Of a stretch of 64,000 nt of DNA, positions 44,262-53,760 are shown one piece after another. Source of the stretch: an uncultured Thiotrichaceae bacterium (lineage in GTDB: Bacteria; Pseudomonadota; Gammaproteobacteria; Thiotrichales; Thiotrichaceae). A program made the translations under genes and the position numbers. The notes under the pieces are model-generated. The model was not told where the DNA came from. It was given only the letters and a program-made list of their open reading frames with translations, and ran no database searches. Position 1 is the first letter of the stretch. Each line of letters begins with the position of its first letter. Where the stretch lies: positions 62,001 to 126,000 of the forward strand of contig CALAMO010000012.1 in the NCBI GenBank assembly GCA_937925855.1. Direction: 5' to 3'.

Positions 44262-45444
44262 TTAGTATAATCCAAAAACCATTAAAAATTAATATGTAAA
44301 ACGGGTATATTGCAAATTCTAAAAAACTATATCGATAAAATCCTTGCGTATACATCAGTGTGACTAAAAATATGGAATAACCAGATAAAGTTTTGGTTAA
44401 TATAATTTTATTAATTATTTTTCCGTAAAAAGATATTGCTATTGGTGCGATAACAAGGATTAAGTTATTTTTAAATGAGAGGAATTCCGCTACGATTGAC
44501 CCGGCAAGACCCCATCCTAAAGTATTTGAATTGGAAATAATGGATGTATATGAAATGTAGTTTCCATGAAATGTTTGATAAAAAAATGATGGGAATAATC
44601 TCATGAAGCTGTAATTAATTGCACTAGTAAAACTCTGTGCTTGATCTGTTTCGTAGATGATGTGTGTTGTTGACCAAGTGAATATAAATTCATATGCTAT
44701 CTGGTCTAAATTTCCTAACGAAAATCCAACTCTGATTGTTGCTACTGAGATAATTAAGAAAACAATCATAACAACATACCTGGTTTTAATATTTTTCTGC
44801 GTTATCGCTCGATAAAAAAAGAACACTAAAAACGATAAGAAAAAATACTCTCTTCCACTGAGAAAGATATCAACAAAAATATAAGGAATCAATAGCAATA
44901 TGTATGTATCTTTTCTTGTTGTTAGAAATAAATAAAATGTAAGTAATGAAGATATTATAAATAGCGGCTTAAATTTAAAAAAATCATTAAATGAAGTGTT
45001 CAAAAGACTTTGTTTATCTCTATATCCATAATAATTAATTATTTCTTCTTGATATAGATATGTCACGTAAAATATGTACAGAGAAATACATACTGCAATT
45101 GAAAGTGCAAAGTAATGAAATACTTTGTTTGATCTGAATATATTTATTTTAGTATTTATACTTGCATTTCTGCTTCCGGCAACATAAAAACAAAAAAATA
45201 TACACATGAAATACAATCCAATAGATGCAGTGTAAATGATAGTGGCTTCATTTTTTGTTGTGTAAGACTCTAAGTTGTATGAAGAAACAATACTAGGGAA
45301 TGAGATGTAAAATGCACCGAAAAAAAACAAATAAAATAGATAATTAGAAAATAATAAGTTTTTATCTCTTCTGTATCTAGTTATTGATATTATAAGAAAT
45401 ATAATTATTATCGCCAAATGAGCTATTGATAATATATAGTTCAT
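44224..45444 (-). CDS. Wzy-like O-antigen/polysaccharide polymerase (predicted)
   Basis: This 406-residue, very hydrophobic protein has about 11-12 membrane helices and a mid-protein periplasmic loop, the architecture of Wzy polymerases and the EpsG/Wzy family. Wzy proteins share little sequence, so the call rests on topology, size and location among glycosyltransferases and wzx. I used the ATG at 45444, which overlaps the upstream stop (TGATG); a GTG at 45447 is possible. The gene is about as AT-rich as any in the window. Confidence 0.78.
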   Translation of the reverse strand: MNYILSIAHLAIIIIFLIISITRYRRDKNLLFSNYLFYLFFFGAFYISFPSIVSSYNLESYTTKNEATIIYTASIGLYFMCIFFCFYVAGSRNASINTKINIFRSNKVFHYFALSIAVCISLYIFYVTYLYQEEIINYYGYRDKQSLLNTSFNDFFKFKPLFIISSLLTFYLFLTTRKDTYILLLIPYIFVDIFLSGREYFFLSFLVFFFYRAITQKNIKTRYVVMIVFLIISVATIRVGFSLGNLDQIAYEFIFTWSTTHIIYETDQAQSFTSAINYSFMRLFPSFFYQTFHGNYISYTSIISNSNTLGWGLAGSIVAEFLSFKNNLILVIAPIAISFYGKIINKIILTKTLSGYSIFLVTLMYTQGFYRYSFLEFAIYPFYILIFNGFWIILIDLYRQRKRYFF

Positions 45445-46340
45445 CACTTTATTTTTTTGAAAATAGATATTATGCTGTATCTTGGGTTTGAAAAAACTAA
45501 TGGCAACAAGTTTTTAACTTTAATAAAGTTTTTGCTTAGTGCAATGTCTAAAAAATATTCTTTTTCTCTGTTGTTAAGGGTAACTGTCTTTCTTTGAAGA
45601 ATAAGATCAATGGTTTTATTTATTTGAGCTTTATTATTTTGAATAAAAATTTTTCTTATTTTCTTGACATCAGAGCTGATGCGCTTTTTGTTTCTGTATG
45701 ATAAAGACTGTGCATATGTTCTATATTCAAAAAGAACTTCGTCAACATTAGTAAATTTACCTCCTGCCTCGTATATTTCACACCAAAATGCTTTGTCTTC
45801 AGCGTGATTTATGTCATTCATCCCATAGAGTATTTTGTTGTCGGTTAAAAAACTCTTTCTAATCATCGCTCCGCCATGAGGAACTGGTACTGAGGATATT
45901 AAATAAAAAATTAAGTTTTGATCTTTTAGAGGTGTTAGGACAAAATCAATTTTTTCATTAAATTCATCAATTATATAATAGTGGCAACCACAAACATCTG
46001 AATCTTTTGAAATCATTAAATTTAATTGTTTTTGGAATCTTGATGAATAACTAATGTCGTCTGAATCCATTCTTGCTAAATAATCGCCTTTGGATATTTT
46101 AATTGCTTGGTTTAAAGAATATATTAATCCCTTGTTTTTTTGGTTAATTACTTTAATTCTGTTGTCGATACTTTTATAGTGAGAGATTATGTCTAAACTA
46201 TTATCAGTAGACCCATCATTTATAATGATGAACTCATAGTTTCTAAAAGTTTGATTCAATATGCTCTCTATAGAGGATTCTAGGTATTTGCCAGCATTAT
46301 AAACAGGCATTATCACAGACACTAACGGGTACTTGGTCAT
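45444..46340 (-). CDS. Glycosyltransferase family 2 protein
   Basis: This 298-residue GT2 enzyme shows PLVSVIMPVYNAGKYLESSI, FIIINDGSTDNSLDII, and the DxD-type motif DYLARMDSDDISYSSRFQKQ. ARMDSDD is typical of enzymes that often transfer galactose or N-acetylhexosamine, but specificity cannot be fixed. I chose the Met at 46340, which has GGGAG about 6 nt upstream and forms an ATGA overlap with the fucosyltransferase gene, over the Met at 46352. Confidence 0.9.
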   Translation of the reverse strand: MTKYPLVSVIMPVYNAGKYLESSIESILNQTFRNYEFIIINDGSTDNSLDIISHYKSIDNRIKVINQKNKGLIYSLNQAIKISKGDYLARMDSDDISYSSRFQKQLNLMISKDSDVCGCHYYIIDEFNEKIDFVLTPLKDQNLIFYLISSVPVPHGGAMIRKSFLTDNKILYGMNDINHAEDKAFWCEIYEAGGKFTNVDEVLFEYRTYAQSLSYRNKKRISSDVKKIRKIFIQNNKAQINKTIDLILQRKTVTLNNREKEYFLDIALSKNFIKVKNLLPLVFSNPRYSIISIFKKIK

Positions 46341-47224
46341 AACTTCTCCCAAGTTGCTGGAATGATAGTTCTACTCTGAAGATTTAAATCTTTATTTATA
46401 AACCATTTTTTTGGCGCTATCACTATTTTTTCTTGATTTTTGTTTAACCAAGCAGCCCACCAGCTAAAAGAACTGTTCGCAATAATATTGTGTTTACACA
46501 TGCTCATTAGCTGCATATCTATGTAAGAGATATGGCTTTTTTCTTTAATTATATATGTTGTTAATTGGTTGAATTTTATATTTTTCTTTGCCCACTCTAC
46601 ATCGTCAGAAAATATATAGAACTTAGGATTGTTTACTTTTCTTAAAATGTGGCTTATTGATTTTGAGTAATAGTCTTCGCCACATATACAATATATTTTT
46701 TTATTTTTTTCATTTAAATAGTCTCCTCTTCTAATGTGTATGCTTACTGAATTGGTTTCTAATATGTCAATACCATACTTATTTTTTTCTAGTTCCGGCA
46801 ATGGTGGAAATTCAAATTTCTCCTTAATCATTTTCTCAATTGATTTAAAATATAACGCAGATTGCCAATAACCATCAATAAACAATATTTTTGAATCGCT
46901 GTGTACTTTATATTTTTGATAACTTAGTTTTTCTTCGATTAAAGAATTTTTTAGTAAAAAATTTTTAATAAATTGATTTTTTTTTGAACAAAACTTTATG
47001 ATCTGATTTTTTTTAAAATTTGAAATTTTTAATTTTACGATCTCTGTCGCATCTGGTTTGCTAGGTTTAATGCCAAACGCTTTTCCTAGTTCAAAACCAT
47101 TATGTTGATTGGAAAATCTGTCATCAAAAGTTATCTTTTTGTTAGTTTCTTCTGCAATGGATAAAGCGAAGGCGTATTGAAACATTTGATTGCCCAGTCC
47201 GCCTTTTAGATTTAAGTTAATCAT
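46337..47224 (-). CDS. Alpha-1,2-fucosyltransferase-like protein, GT11
   Basis: This 295-residue enzyme has the GT11 signature set: GGLGNQMFQYAFALSIAE at the start, VSIHIRRGDYLNEK in the centre, FYIFSDDVEWAKKNI, and MSMCKHNIIANSSFSWWAAWLN towards the end. GT11 enzymes transfer L-fucose from GDP-fucose in alpha-1,2 linkage. The locus encodes the whole GDP-fucose route (manB, manC, gmd, fcl), which supports the donor. It has 4-bp overlaps with both neighbouring genes. Confidence 0.93.
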   Translation of the reverse strand: MINLNLKGGLGNQMFQYAFALSIAEETNKKITFDDRFSNQHNGFELGKAFGIKPSKPDATEIVKLKISNFKKNQIIKFCSKKNQFIKNFLLKNSLIEEKLSYQKYKVHSDSKILFIDGYWQSALYFKSIEKMIKEKFEFPPLPELEKNKYGIDILETNSVSIHIRRGDYLNEKNKKIYCICGEDYYSKSISHILRKVNNPKFYIFSDDVEWAKKNIKFNQLTTYIIKEKSHISYIDMQLMSMCKHNIIANSSFSWWAAWLNKNQEKIVIAPKKWFINKDLNLQSRTIIPATWEKL

Positions 47225-47955
47225 TGTTTGTTACTTTTAAATAATTCGCTATTTACTTTTTTAAGAAGCATTTTCAATCCAAATTTTTTATAAAAATTAA
47301 TTGTTTTGTTCAATATTAATACTGATTCATTTTTGATTTTAATTATTTTTTTTTCTGGCATGGTGATTGGCTTTGGTATTTCTATGTAGTAATGGAGTAA
47401 CTCAAAAAAATTTTGCTTCTTGATGCTGTCTTTTTCTAGAAAATCAAGTATATATTCTATGTGTTTGATTTTATCTGGTCGTTCAGAAAACCACTCATGA
47501 TATTCTAGATATCTAATCATGCAATCATGAGCTTTACAAGGTACTTTAATTGATGTTTTTTCGATCTCCAAATATACTGACTTTTCAATTACAGAAGAAA
47601 AAAAACATGGTTTTAGTAGAATATTTCGGTATTCAGGTAATGCATCGTATAAGTCAAATCTTAAATTTAATTCTTCGTCAATAAATAGGTCTATATACGT
47701 TTGATTATGCTTTTTTTCTACAATTATAAGTTTTTCCTCAATAATATTTTCATTTAAGAATTGCGTTATTTGATTTGTTAGTTCCTTTATATTAATGCAA
47801 TAGATGTCTAGATCTGAACCAATATTGTACAATGGGAAAATTTTAGAAATCTTAACTAAGCAGTAGTTTTCCGTGGTTAGTGAATTGAAAAGCCTTTGTA
47901 AATTTACAGTTTGTTTTTTTGTTTTCGGTTTTGATGCTATTCTATTATTTCGCAT
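47221..47955 (-). CDS. Unknown protein with nucleotidyltransferase-like GSDLD motif
   Basis: I cannot name this 244-residue protein. Residues of about 35-120 contain YNIGSDLDIYCINI followed by YIDLFIDEELNLRFDLYD. This spacing of acidic residues recalls the GS...DxD...D core of polymerase-beta-type nucleotidyltransferases. The C-terminal half is helical and charged (VPCKAHDCMIRYLEYHEWFSERPDKIKHIEYILDFL). It overlaps the next upstream gene by 19 bp and the fucosyltransferase gene by 4 bp, so all three are co-translated. Possible roles are glycan substituent transfer or regulation, both unproven. The gene is AT-rich. Confidence 0.6.
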   Translation of the reverse strand: MRNNRIASKPKTKKQTVNLQRLFNSLTTENYCLVKISKIFPLYNIGSDLDIYCINIKELTNQITQFLNENIIEEKLIIVEKKHNQTYIDLFIDEELNLRFDLYDALPEYRNILLKPCFFSSVIEKSVYLEIEKTSIKVPCKAHDCMIRYLEYHEWFSERPDKIKHIEYILDFLEKDSIKKQNFFELLHYYIEIPKPITMPEKKIIKIKNESVLILNKTINFYKKFGLKMLLKKVNSELFKSNKQ

Positions 47956-48818
47956 GCTAGTACGTTTTTTTGTCCGTGAAATGAAGATATGCAGGTTCTG
48001 TGTAATCCATCTAGTATCAAAAAATATCCGTGCTGCTTTCTAACAGCTATTGGATACCTTTTGTTTGTATTGTCTCTGCAATTTAAAATCCTTGTTAGTT
48101 TTTCATATCGATCTATTGTATAATCTTCTTTGAGTCCATATCCCAGGTTTTTAGATATATATTCTTGGTATGTTTCAACATCACCATGTAAAAAGGCAAA
48201 ATGTGGTGTGTTTTCGATCTTAACTATTTTTGTTTTTTCTTTTTTGACAAATATTTTGCATCTAATTAAGTCTAAGTCTAAGTCTAAATTAAATATTTTG
48301 AACTTGCTGTAACTAGCCAAATAATAAGGTAATTTGAGTATGTGCGTATTAATAAGAATATTTATATCGGGTGATCCCGTTAAATATTTGAATATGTTTC
48401 GTGTTTGTAGTTCTGTATCTGTGCAATGAATCACGTGATTTTCAGTGCGATTGCCTTTAAAGTAAGGATTGTAGTTATTTCTAATTTTTGTTTTTAATTT
48501 TTTCAATGACTTTGATTCTATATGTCTAAAGGGTTGTGTGCCAAAAAAATCTTCTTCTGGGTCATTATTTTTTATGAATACGAAGCAAACCTCTTTCCCA
48601 CCATTTTTTAAGAACCTTGTTTTTTCTCTAAGATGATGTAAGGGTACATCATCAAGCTCATAGACTTTTGAAATAAGATTTTTTATTGATTTGGGCGAGT
48701 GCTTTTCTATCATTAAAATTTCAAATTTATTTTCTCTTATTTCTAATAATATATCTTCAAGTTTATTTAATCCATGATTCCATATGATAATGCAGTCTAT
48801 TCTTCCTCTAAAGTGCAT
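47937..48818 (-). CDS. Unknown protein with ParB/Srx-like C-terminal DGLHR motif
   Basis: I do not recognise this 293-residue protein. The N-terminal half (IDCIIIWNHGLNKLEDILLEI ... PLHHLREKTRFL) and the stretch HVIHCTDTELQTRNIFKYL loosely recall nucleoside-diphosphate-kinase-like proteins, but I would not assign activity. The C-terminal segment YPIAVRKQHGYFLILDGLHRTCISSFHG has the pattern of ParB/sulfiredoxin-like folds (DGxHR), which often bind nucleotide. It pairs with the next gene (19-bp overlap). It lies between wzx and the GSDLD protein in the AT-rich block and has no clear role in glycan synthesis. Confidence 0.6.
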   Translation of the reverse strand: MHFRGRIDCIIIWNHGLNKLEDILLEIRENKFEILMIEKHSPKSIKNLISKVYELDDVPLHHLREKTRFLKNGGKEVCFVFIKNNDPEEDFFGTQPFRHIESKSLKKLKTKIRNNYNPYFKGNRTENHVIHCTDTELQTRNIFKYLTGSPDINILINTHILKLPYYLASYSKFKIFNLDLDLDLIRCKIFVKKEKTKIVKIENTPHFAFLHGDVETYQEYISKNLGYGLKEDYTIDRYEKLTRILNCRDNTNKRYPIAVRKQHGYFLILDGLHRTCISSFHGQKNVLACEIIE

Positions 48819-48828
48819 TTTATGTCTT

Positions 48829-50085
48829 CTATTTTATTTTAATAAAAAAAGCATTGATTTTCAGCATCAAAAAATGTCTGGAACTTGGTGCAAATAAATC
48901 AAAGACATATGTTGCTAAAAATAATGAAGCCATTGTTGAGAATATAGCGCCTTCTATTCCATGTGTCTGTATAAGGAAGAAGTTCAATGCTATATTGATT
49001 GTAATTCCACCTAGATTTCTAACTAACATGTTATAATATAGATTTTCTAAATTTAGATGTTTGGTTGTTAGTATTGATATGAAAAAAAATAAGCATAACC
49101 AGGTGCTTAACAATAATGCTTCTGCCCCGCTTTTAAAATTTTCTCCATATAATAAATTAATTATTTCGTCGTTGAGTGAAAAAATTATGATTGATATAAA
49201 TAAAGCCATCCATGTGAATATGGTGTACGTTGTCTGTAATGCAGATAGGTATGAATTTTGGCTTTTTTTTCTTTTTTCAAATAATATTGGAAATAGAATC
49301 ATGCTAATGGTTGCTGGTATGAAAATCCATATCTCGCTGATTCTTATTACAGATGCATAAATTCCACCCGAGTAGTTGCCAAGCATATTGTTGATCATTA
49401 ACTGGTCGATTCTGGTATATGCTATAAATAAAAAATTCGACAGCATCAATGGTATAGAGTGCTTTATTAATATAATTTTTCCTGAAAATTTTTCTTTCTT
49501 TATGCTAGTTTTTTTTATTTCTTTTTTTGAAAAAAAATATAATATGATTGAAAAAACAAGCCAGTCTACTGAAATTAGCATTATAAAAAATATTAAGTCA
49601 TGATTTTTAGTGATTAGGTAGATTTTTATTGTTGAAGATAATAATGTGTGTGTTATTCTACTTAAGGCTACTCTTTTTAATGTCGACTGGGCATAAAAAT
49701 GTAATTCAAATATCTCTGTTGCTTGAAAGATAAGGCCTAGTGATGCTATAAATATATACTTGCTTTCTATGTTTTCTACAGACATATAAAAATAAAAAGA
49801 TATTATTATAATAGCGATTCCGACTGTTAATCTTGTGCATATTGAAAATATAAGTATATTTTTGGTTGCAAATGGCTTTTGTATTAATGCCTTTATCACA
49901 TTTGAATCAAGTCCTAATTTGCTTAAAATAGCAAAAAAAGAACTGAAAACTAATACATAACTATACAAGCCGAAATCGTTTGGGCCTAAATACCTGGCAA
50001 TCCAAATACCTACAACTAATGAAGAGATTAATCTTATTATTTGATCGATAATCATCCATGATGAGTTTTTAGTTATTTTATTCAT
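48829..50085 (-). CDS. wzx: Polysaccharide repeat-unit flippase Wzx
   Basis: This 418-residue MATE/Wzx-type protein has about 12 membrane helices. The N-terminus carries the characteristic NSSWMIIDQIIRLISSLVVGIWIARYLGPNDFGLYSYVLVF. A later segment, YTRIDQLMINNMLGNYSGGIYASVIRISE, is also typical of the family. It would flip the undecaprenyl-linked repeat unit to the periplasmic face for the Wzy polymerase. It is the first AT-rich gene after manC. Confidence 0.92.
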   Translation of the reverse strand: MNKITKNSSWMIIDQIIRLISSLVVGIWIARYLGPNDFGLYSYVLVFSSFFAILSKLGLDSNVIKALIQKPFATKNILIFSICTRLTVGIAIIIISFYFYMSVENIESKYIFIASLGLIFQATEIFELHFYAQSTLKRVALSRITHTLLSSTIKIYLITKNHDLIFFIMLISVDWLVFSIILYFFSKKEIKKTSIKKEKFSGKIILIKHSIPLMLSNFLFIAYTRIDQLMINNMLGNYSGGIYASVIRISEIWIFIPATISMILFPILFEKRKKSQNSYLSALQTTYTIFTWMALFISIIIFSLNDEIINLLYGENFKSGAEALLLSTWLCLFFFISILTTKHLNLENLYYNMLVRNLGGITINIALNFFLIQTHGIEGAIFSTMASLFLATYVFDLFAPSSRHFLMLKINAFFIKIK

Positions 50086-50117
50086 ACTACTTTATATGGT
50101 CTTAATAAAACCTGCTA

Positions 50118-51527
50118 TTAATCTGTCCTCCCATAAACATCCTTAAACCGCACAATATCATCCTCCCCCAAATAACTCCCAGACTGCACCTCAATCAACT
50201 CCAACGGCACCTTCCCCGGATTCGCCAACGAGTGCGTCTCCCCCAATGGAATATAAGTCGACTGATTCTCCGTCAACAACACCGTCTTATCCCCACAACG
50301 TACCTCCGCCGTACCACTCACCACAATCCAATGTTCCGCCCGATGATAATGCATCTGTAACGACAACTTCTCCCCCGGCTTCACCGTAATCCGCTTCACC
50401 TGATAACGCGCCGCACTATCAATGCAATCATAACTACCCCAGGGGCGGAACACCTCACGATGCAGCACTGCCTCCGGCCGTTCCGCTGCCTTCAATTGAT
50501 CCACCAGCAACTTAACATCCTGCACTCGATCCCGATGCGCCACCAAAGTAGCATCCTGCGTATCAACAACGACAAGATCATCCACACCCAACAAAGCAAC
50601 CAAACGCCGTTCACTATAAGCCAAATTATTCCGCGCGGACTGCAGCATCACATCGCCCCGCGTCACATTCCCCTGCGCATCCGTCTCACCCACTTCCCAC
50701 ACTGCCGACCACGCGCCGACATCACTCCAGCCCGCATCCAACGGCACCACCGCCACATTATCCGCCTGCTCCATTACGGCATAATCTACCGAAATTGATG
50801 GACAGGTCGCAAAAGCTTCAGTGTCCAATCGGATGAAATCACCGTCTGTTCGCTCACCGTCTAGTGCTGCTGTGCATGCCGTCAACACCTCTGGCGCATA
50901 TTGCTCTAAGGCTGCAAGATAAATACTGGTGCTAAACAAAAACATTCCGCTGTTCCAGAAATACTCGCCGCTGGCAGCATAATGCTCCGCTGTCTCCTGA
51001 TCCGGTTTCTCTACAAAACGCAGTACCTTATGTTTTCCGTCATGTTGAATATAACCGTATCCCGTTTCTGCCCGCTGCGGAACAATGCCAAAGGTTACTA
51101 GTAATCCCTCTATCGCTAAATCGGTGGCCTGTGCTATCGCGGCATGAAACGCCGCCATATCGTTAATAACATGATCTGCGGGTAACACCAGCAACAACGC
51201 ATCATCATCGCTCTGTTGTTGTAATTGCAGCGCAGCCAAAGCAATCGCCGGTGCTGTATTTCGGCCTACCTGTTCCAGCAAAATTCCCTGGCTTGCCTGA
51301 TCGAGTTCACGCAGCTGTTCTGCCACCATAAAGCGGTGCTCTTCATTACACACCACCAATGGAGCTTGTACGCCATCCAAACCCGCTAAACGCTGCAGGG
51401 TCATCTGAAATAGACTGTCCTCACCGACAATCGGCAAAAACTGTTTGGGACGCAGCTGGCGTGATAGTGGCCACAGGCGCGTGCCAGAGCCACCGGAGAG
51501 AATGACGGGGCTAATGCTCATGCTCAT
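50118..51527 (-). CDS. manC: Bifunctional mannose-1-phosphate guanylyltransferase / mannose-6-phosphate isomerase
   Basis: This 469-residue type II PMI-GMP makes GDP-mannose. The pyrophosphorylase domain has [23 protein letters not shown] and the FVEKPDQ motif. The C-terminal cupin isomerase domain has [26 protein letters not shown] and [18 protein letters not shown] 4-bp overlap couples it to manB. The last 190 or so codons on the coding strand end almost only in G or T. It belongs to the normal-GC part of the locus. Confidence 0.96.
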   Translation of the reverse strand: MSMSISPVILSGGSGTRLWPLSRQLRPKQFLPIVGEDSLFQMTLQRLAGLDGVQAPLVVCNEEHRFMVAEQLRELDQASQGILLEQVGRNTAPAIALAALQLQQQSDDDALLLVLPADHVINDMAAFHAAIAQATDLAIEGLLVTFGIVPQRAETGYGYIQHDGKHKVLRFVEKPDQETAEHYAASGEYFWNSGMFLFSTSIYLAALEQYAPEVLTACTAALDGERTDGDFIRLDTEAFATCPSISVDYAVMEQADNVAVVPLDAGWSDVGAWSAVWEVGETDAQGNVTRGDVMLQSARNNLAYSERRLVALLGVDDLVVVDTQDATLVAHRDRVQDVKLLVDQLKAAERPEAVLHREVFRPWGSYDCIDSAARYQVKRITVKPGEKLSLQMHYHRAEHWIVVSGTAEVRCGDKTVLLTENQSTYIPLGETHSLANPGKVPLELIEVQSGSYLGEDDIVRFKDVYGRTD

Positions 51528-52918
51528 GATAACAATGCGTTCACTTCTTCAGTTTTCTGCGTAACTCGTTCCATGTTGCCCCGACTCTCCACATTTAATC
51601 GTAATACCGGTTCCGTATTAGAACCACGCAAGTTAAAGCGCCAGTCCGCAAACGTCATGCTCAAACCATCTGTTAAATCCACCAGTGGATTGCCATCCAC
51701 TTCATGGGTCGAACTAAAGTGCTGCTGCACTCGTTCCAGACAGAGCGCAACATCACTCACTGTAAAATTAAGTTCGCCGCTGCAGGGGTACTTAGCGATT
51801 CGCTCCGCCACTAGCTGCGATAGCGGTTGCTGCTTAACACTCATTAATTCAGCGACTAATAACCAAGGAATCATGCCGCTGTCGCAATAAGCAAAATCAC
51901 GGAAATAATGATGCGCACTCATCTCGCCGCCATAAACCGCATCCTCTGCGCGCATGGTTTCTTTGATAAACGCATGACCGGTTTTGGATTGAATGGCTTT
52001 GCCACCTGCTTGAGTCACAACATCAAGTGTATTCCAAGTCAGGCGTGGATCATGAACAATTGAAGCGCCGGGGTGGCGCTGCAAAAAGGCTTCGGCTAAT
52101 AAACCAACAATATAATAACCTTCAATGAACTCGCCGTTTTCGTCAAACAAAAAACAGCGATCAAAATCACCATCCCAGGCTATTCCCATATCGGCCTGAT
52201 AGTCTAAGACAGCTTTTGCTGTATCTGCTCGGCACTCGGGCAACAATGGGTTGGGGATGCCATGAGGGAACTGCCCATTAGCTTCATGATGCACTTTGAT
52301 GAAGCCAACAGGCATATTTAAATTTGCAAATACCTGTTCAAGTGCATCAATCACATGTCCTGCCGCGCCATTACCAGCATTTACCACTAACTTGAGCGGC
52401 TGGATGCGCGCAGGTTGGATGTACGTTAATAAATGTGAGGTATAAGCGTCTAGCAGATCGCCTCGCGTCAAGCGGCCTTTAGTCATTGCGCCATAAAACA
52501 TATTGGCTTCGGCTAATTGCCTCAATGCGGCAAAATCTTGGCTATCTAAGGGCTTAGCCCCGGCTTGCACCAGCTTCATGCCGTTATAATCTATAGGATT
52601 GTGACTAGCTGTCACCTCGATACCACCCGCAACACCTAAATGAAAGGTCGCAAAGTAAATCTCTTCGGTGCCTGTCATGCCTAAATCAATGACATTAACA
52701 CCCATATCCATCAGTCCATTAGACAAAGACAATTTCAGTGCAGATGAGGTTAGCCGAACATCACCGCCGACGACGACAGTAAGTGCTGCGTCCGACTCAC
52801 TGGTTTTTTTCAACCAGGCAGCAAACGCACGCCCAATACGATAAGCAATCGCATCGTTCAACTCCTCGCCAAGCTTGCCGCGAATGTCATAAGCCTTAAA
52901 GCAGGATAGAGCGTTCAT
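51524..52918 (-). CDS. manB: Phosphomannomutase (ManB/CpsG)
   Basis: This 464-residue alpha-D-phosphohexomutase converts mannose-6-phosphate to mannose-1-phosphate for GDP-mannose synthesis. It has the phosphoserine loop [14 protein letters not shown], the metal loop [15 protein letters not shown], the sugar-binding [13 protein letters not shown] and a C-terminal phosphate-binding [15 protein letters not shown]. The start overlaps the hepT stop by one base (TAATG), so the toxin-antitoxin pair is in the same transcript. Confidence 0.96.
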   Translation of the reverse strand: MNALSCFKAYDIRGKLGEELNDAIAYRIGRAFAAWLKKTSESDAALTVVVGGDVRLTSSALKLSLSNGLMDMGVNVIDLGMTGTEEIYFATFHLGVAGGIEVTASHNPIDYNGMKLVQAGAKPLDSQDFAALRQLAEANMFYGAMTKGRLTRGDLLDAYTSHLLTYIQPARIQPLKLVVNAGNGAAGHVIDALEQVFANLNMPVGFIKVHHEANGQFPHGIPNPLLPECRADTAKAVLDYQADMGIAWDGDFDRCFLFDENGEFIEGYYIVGLLAEAFLQRHPGASIVHDPRLTWNTLDVVTQAGGKAIQSKTGHAFIKETMRAEDAVYGGEMSAHHYFRDFAYCDSGMIPWLLVAELMSVKQQPLSQLVAERIAKYPCSGELNFTVSDVALCLERVQQHFSSTHEVDGNPLVDLTDGLSMTFADWRFNLRGSNTEPVLRLNVESRGNMERVTQKTEEVNALLS

Positions 52919-53346
52919 TAATTGTTCTGTGGTATCGATGAAAAGGGTTCTAGCAAAAATGCCGCAACTATCTGGTATTGTCGTTCTTGAACTAGTCGGC
53001 TGACTAGTCTCACATCAATATTCATATAATCATGCACAATCTTATTACGCAGACCAACAATAGCCTGCCAGGCTTTTAGCTCCGTTTGGAGTAAATGCCC
53101 TTGCTCTACCAACAGCGCAAACACATCATAAGCCGAAACCGGCACGACCACGCCGTCCTGTTTCAAGCAATGCTTAGCCTTACCAATCGCATTCTCAATC
53201 AAGACCTGCAACGCATGCAGCATGCCACTTTCTTCTAATTTGGACAGTGTCTCACCCGCTAGTAGGCGCTGGCTGACTTCATCCAATAAAGCCTGATTAT
53301 GCTGAGCAATAACTGCCGTCTCGCGCAGATAAATTTCAAGTTCCAT
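52918..53346 (-). CDS. hepT: HepT-type HEPN toxin (type VII toxin-antitoxin)
   Basis: This 142-residue all-helical HEPN protein has the RX4HXY ribonuclease motif at Arg100-His105-Tyr107 ([13 protein letters not shown]), exactly the HepT form. HepT toxins are RNases silenced by AMPylation of the motif tyrosine by the partner MntA. The ATG at 53346 is used; the longer frame to 53424 reads through mntA. It overlaps mntA by 11 bp and ends one base into manB. The pairing with mntA makes the identification firm, though activity is untested. Confidence 0.9.
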   Translation of the reverse strand: MELEIYLRETAVIAQHNQALLDEVSQRLLAGETLSKLEESGMLHALQVLIENAIGKAKHCLKQDGVVVPVSAYDVFALLVEQGHLLQTELKAWQAIVGLRNKIVHDYMNIDVRLVSRLVQERQYQIVAAFLLEPFSSIPQNN

Positions 53347-53725
53347 AAATATCTGCCCAGTAGAAGGTTTCCAGCTCACGCCACGTCCGATTGAGAAAAT
53401 GATTGAGTGCCAGCACCCCGTCACCCTTCAGGATAATGCCCTCATTGGCAACAGTGGCTCGCATCGCTAAACCCGCAGAAGCGATGTCTACAATATCCAC
53501 TTTATGGTCAGCACAGTCTAACAGTTTCCCCAGTGCATAACGCACCCGTTCCGTTTCGGCGAGTTTTTCAAAGGCGGATAAATGTTTGTGCCAGCGCAGC
53601 GCAAAATCCCAATCGCTGTTCGCATGGAAGCTGTTATTGGCTCGGCTGCCAATCAAAAAAGCCAGCTCAAGGTCAGCGTCCTGCGAGAAAAAATGCTTTA
53701 ATTTTTTGTGAGGCTGCGCGTTCAT
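53336..53725 (-). CDS. mntA: MntA-type nucleotidyltransferase antitoxin (type VII toxin-antitoxin)
   Basis: This 129-residue minimal nucleotidyltransferase has the full GSX10DXD motif at Gly26-Ser27 and Asp38-Trp39-Asp40 (IGSRANNSFHANSDWDFAL) and a third acidic site (HKVDIVDIA). In known pairs the enzyme AMPylates and inactivates HepT. It is the first gene after the ops element: its ATG lies 24 nt downstream of ops, and no Shine-Dalgarno sequence is visible in between. Expression may therefore depend on RfaH-assisted ribosome recruitment. Confidence 0.9.
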   Translation of the reverse strand: MNAQPHKKLKHFFSQDADLELAFLIGSRANNSFHANSDWDFALRWHKHLSAFEKLAETERVRYALGKLLDCADHKVDIVDIASAGLAMRATVANEGIILKGDGVLALNHFLNRTWRELETFYWADIYGT

Positions 53726-53749
53726 GAGTCGTTGTGAGCAACAGTGGGT

Positions 53750-53760
53750 ACGCTACCGCC
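53750..53760 (-). promoter_or_regulatory. ops element (RfaH recruitment site)
   Basis: The minus strand reads GGCGGTAGCGT, identical to the first 11 bases of the E. coli ops element, just upstream of the first gene of the polysaccharide operon. A partial second copy (GCGGTAG) abuts it upstream, giving a tandem GCGGTAGG-GCGGTAGC. rfaH itself is encoded in this window. Confidence 0.88.
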
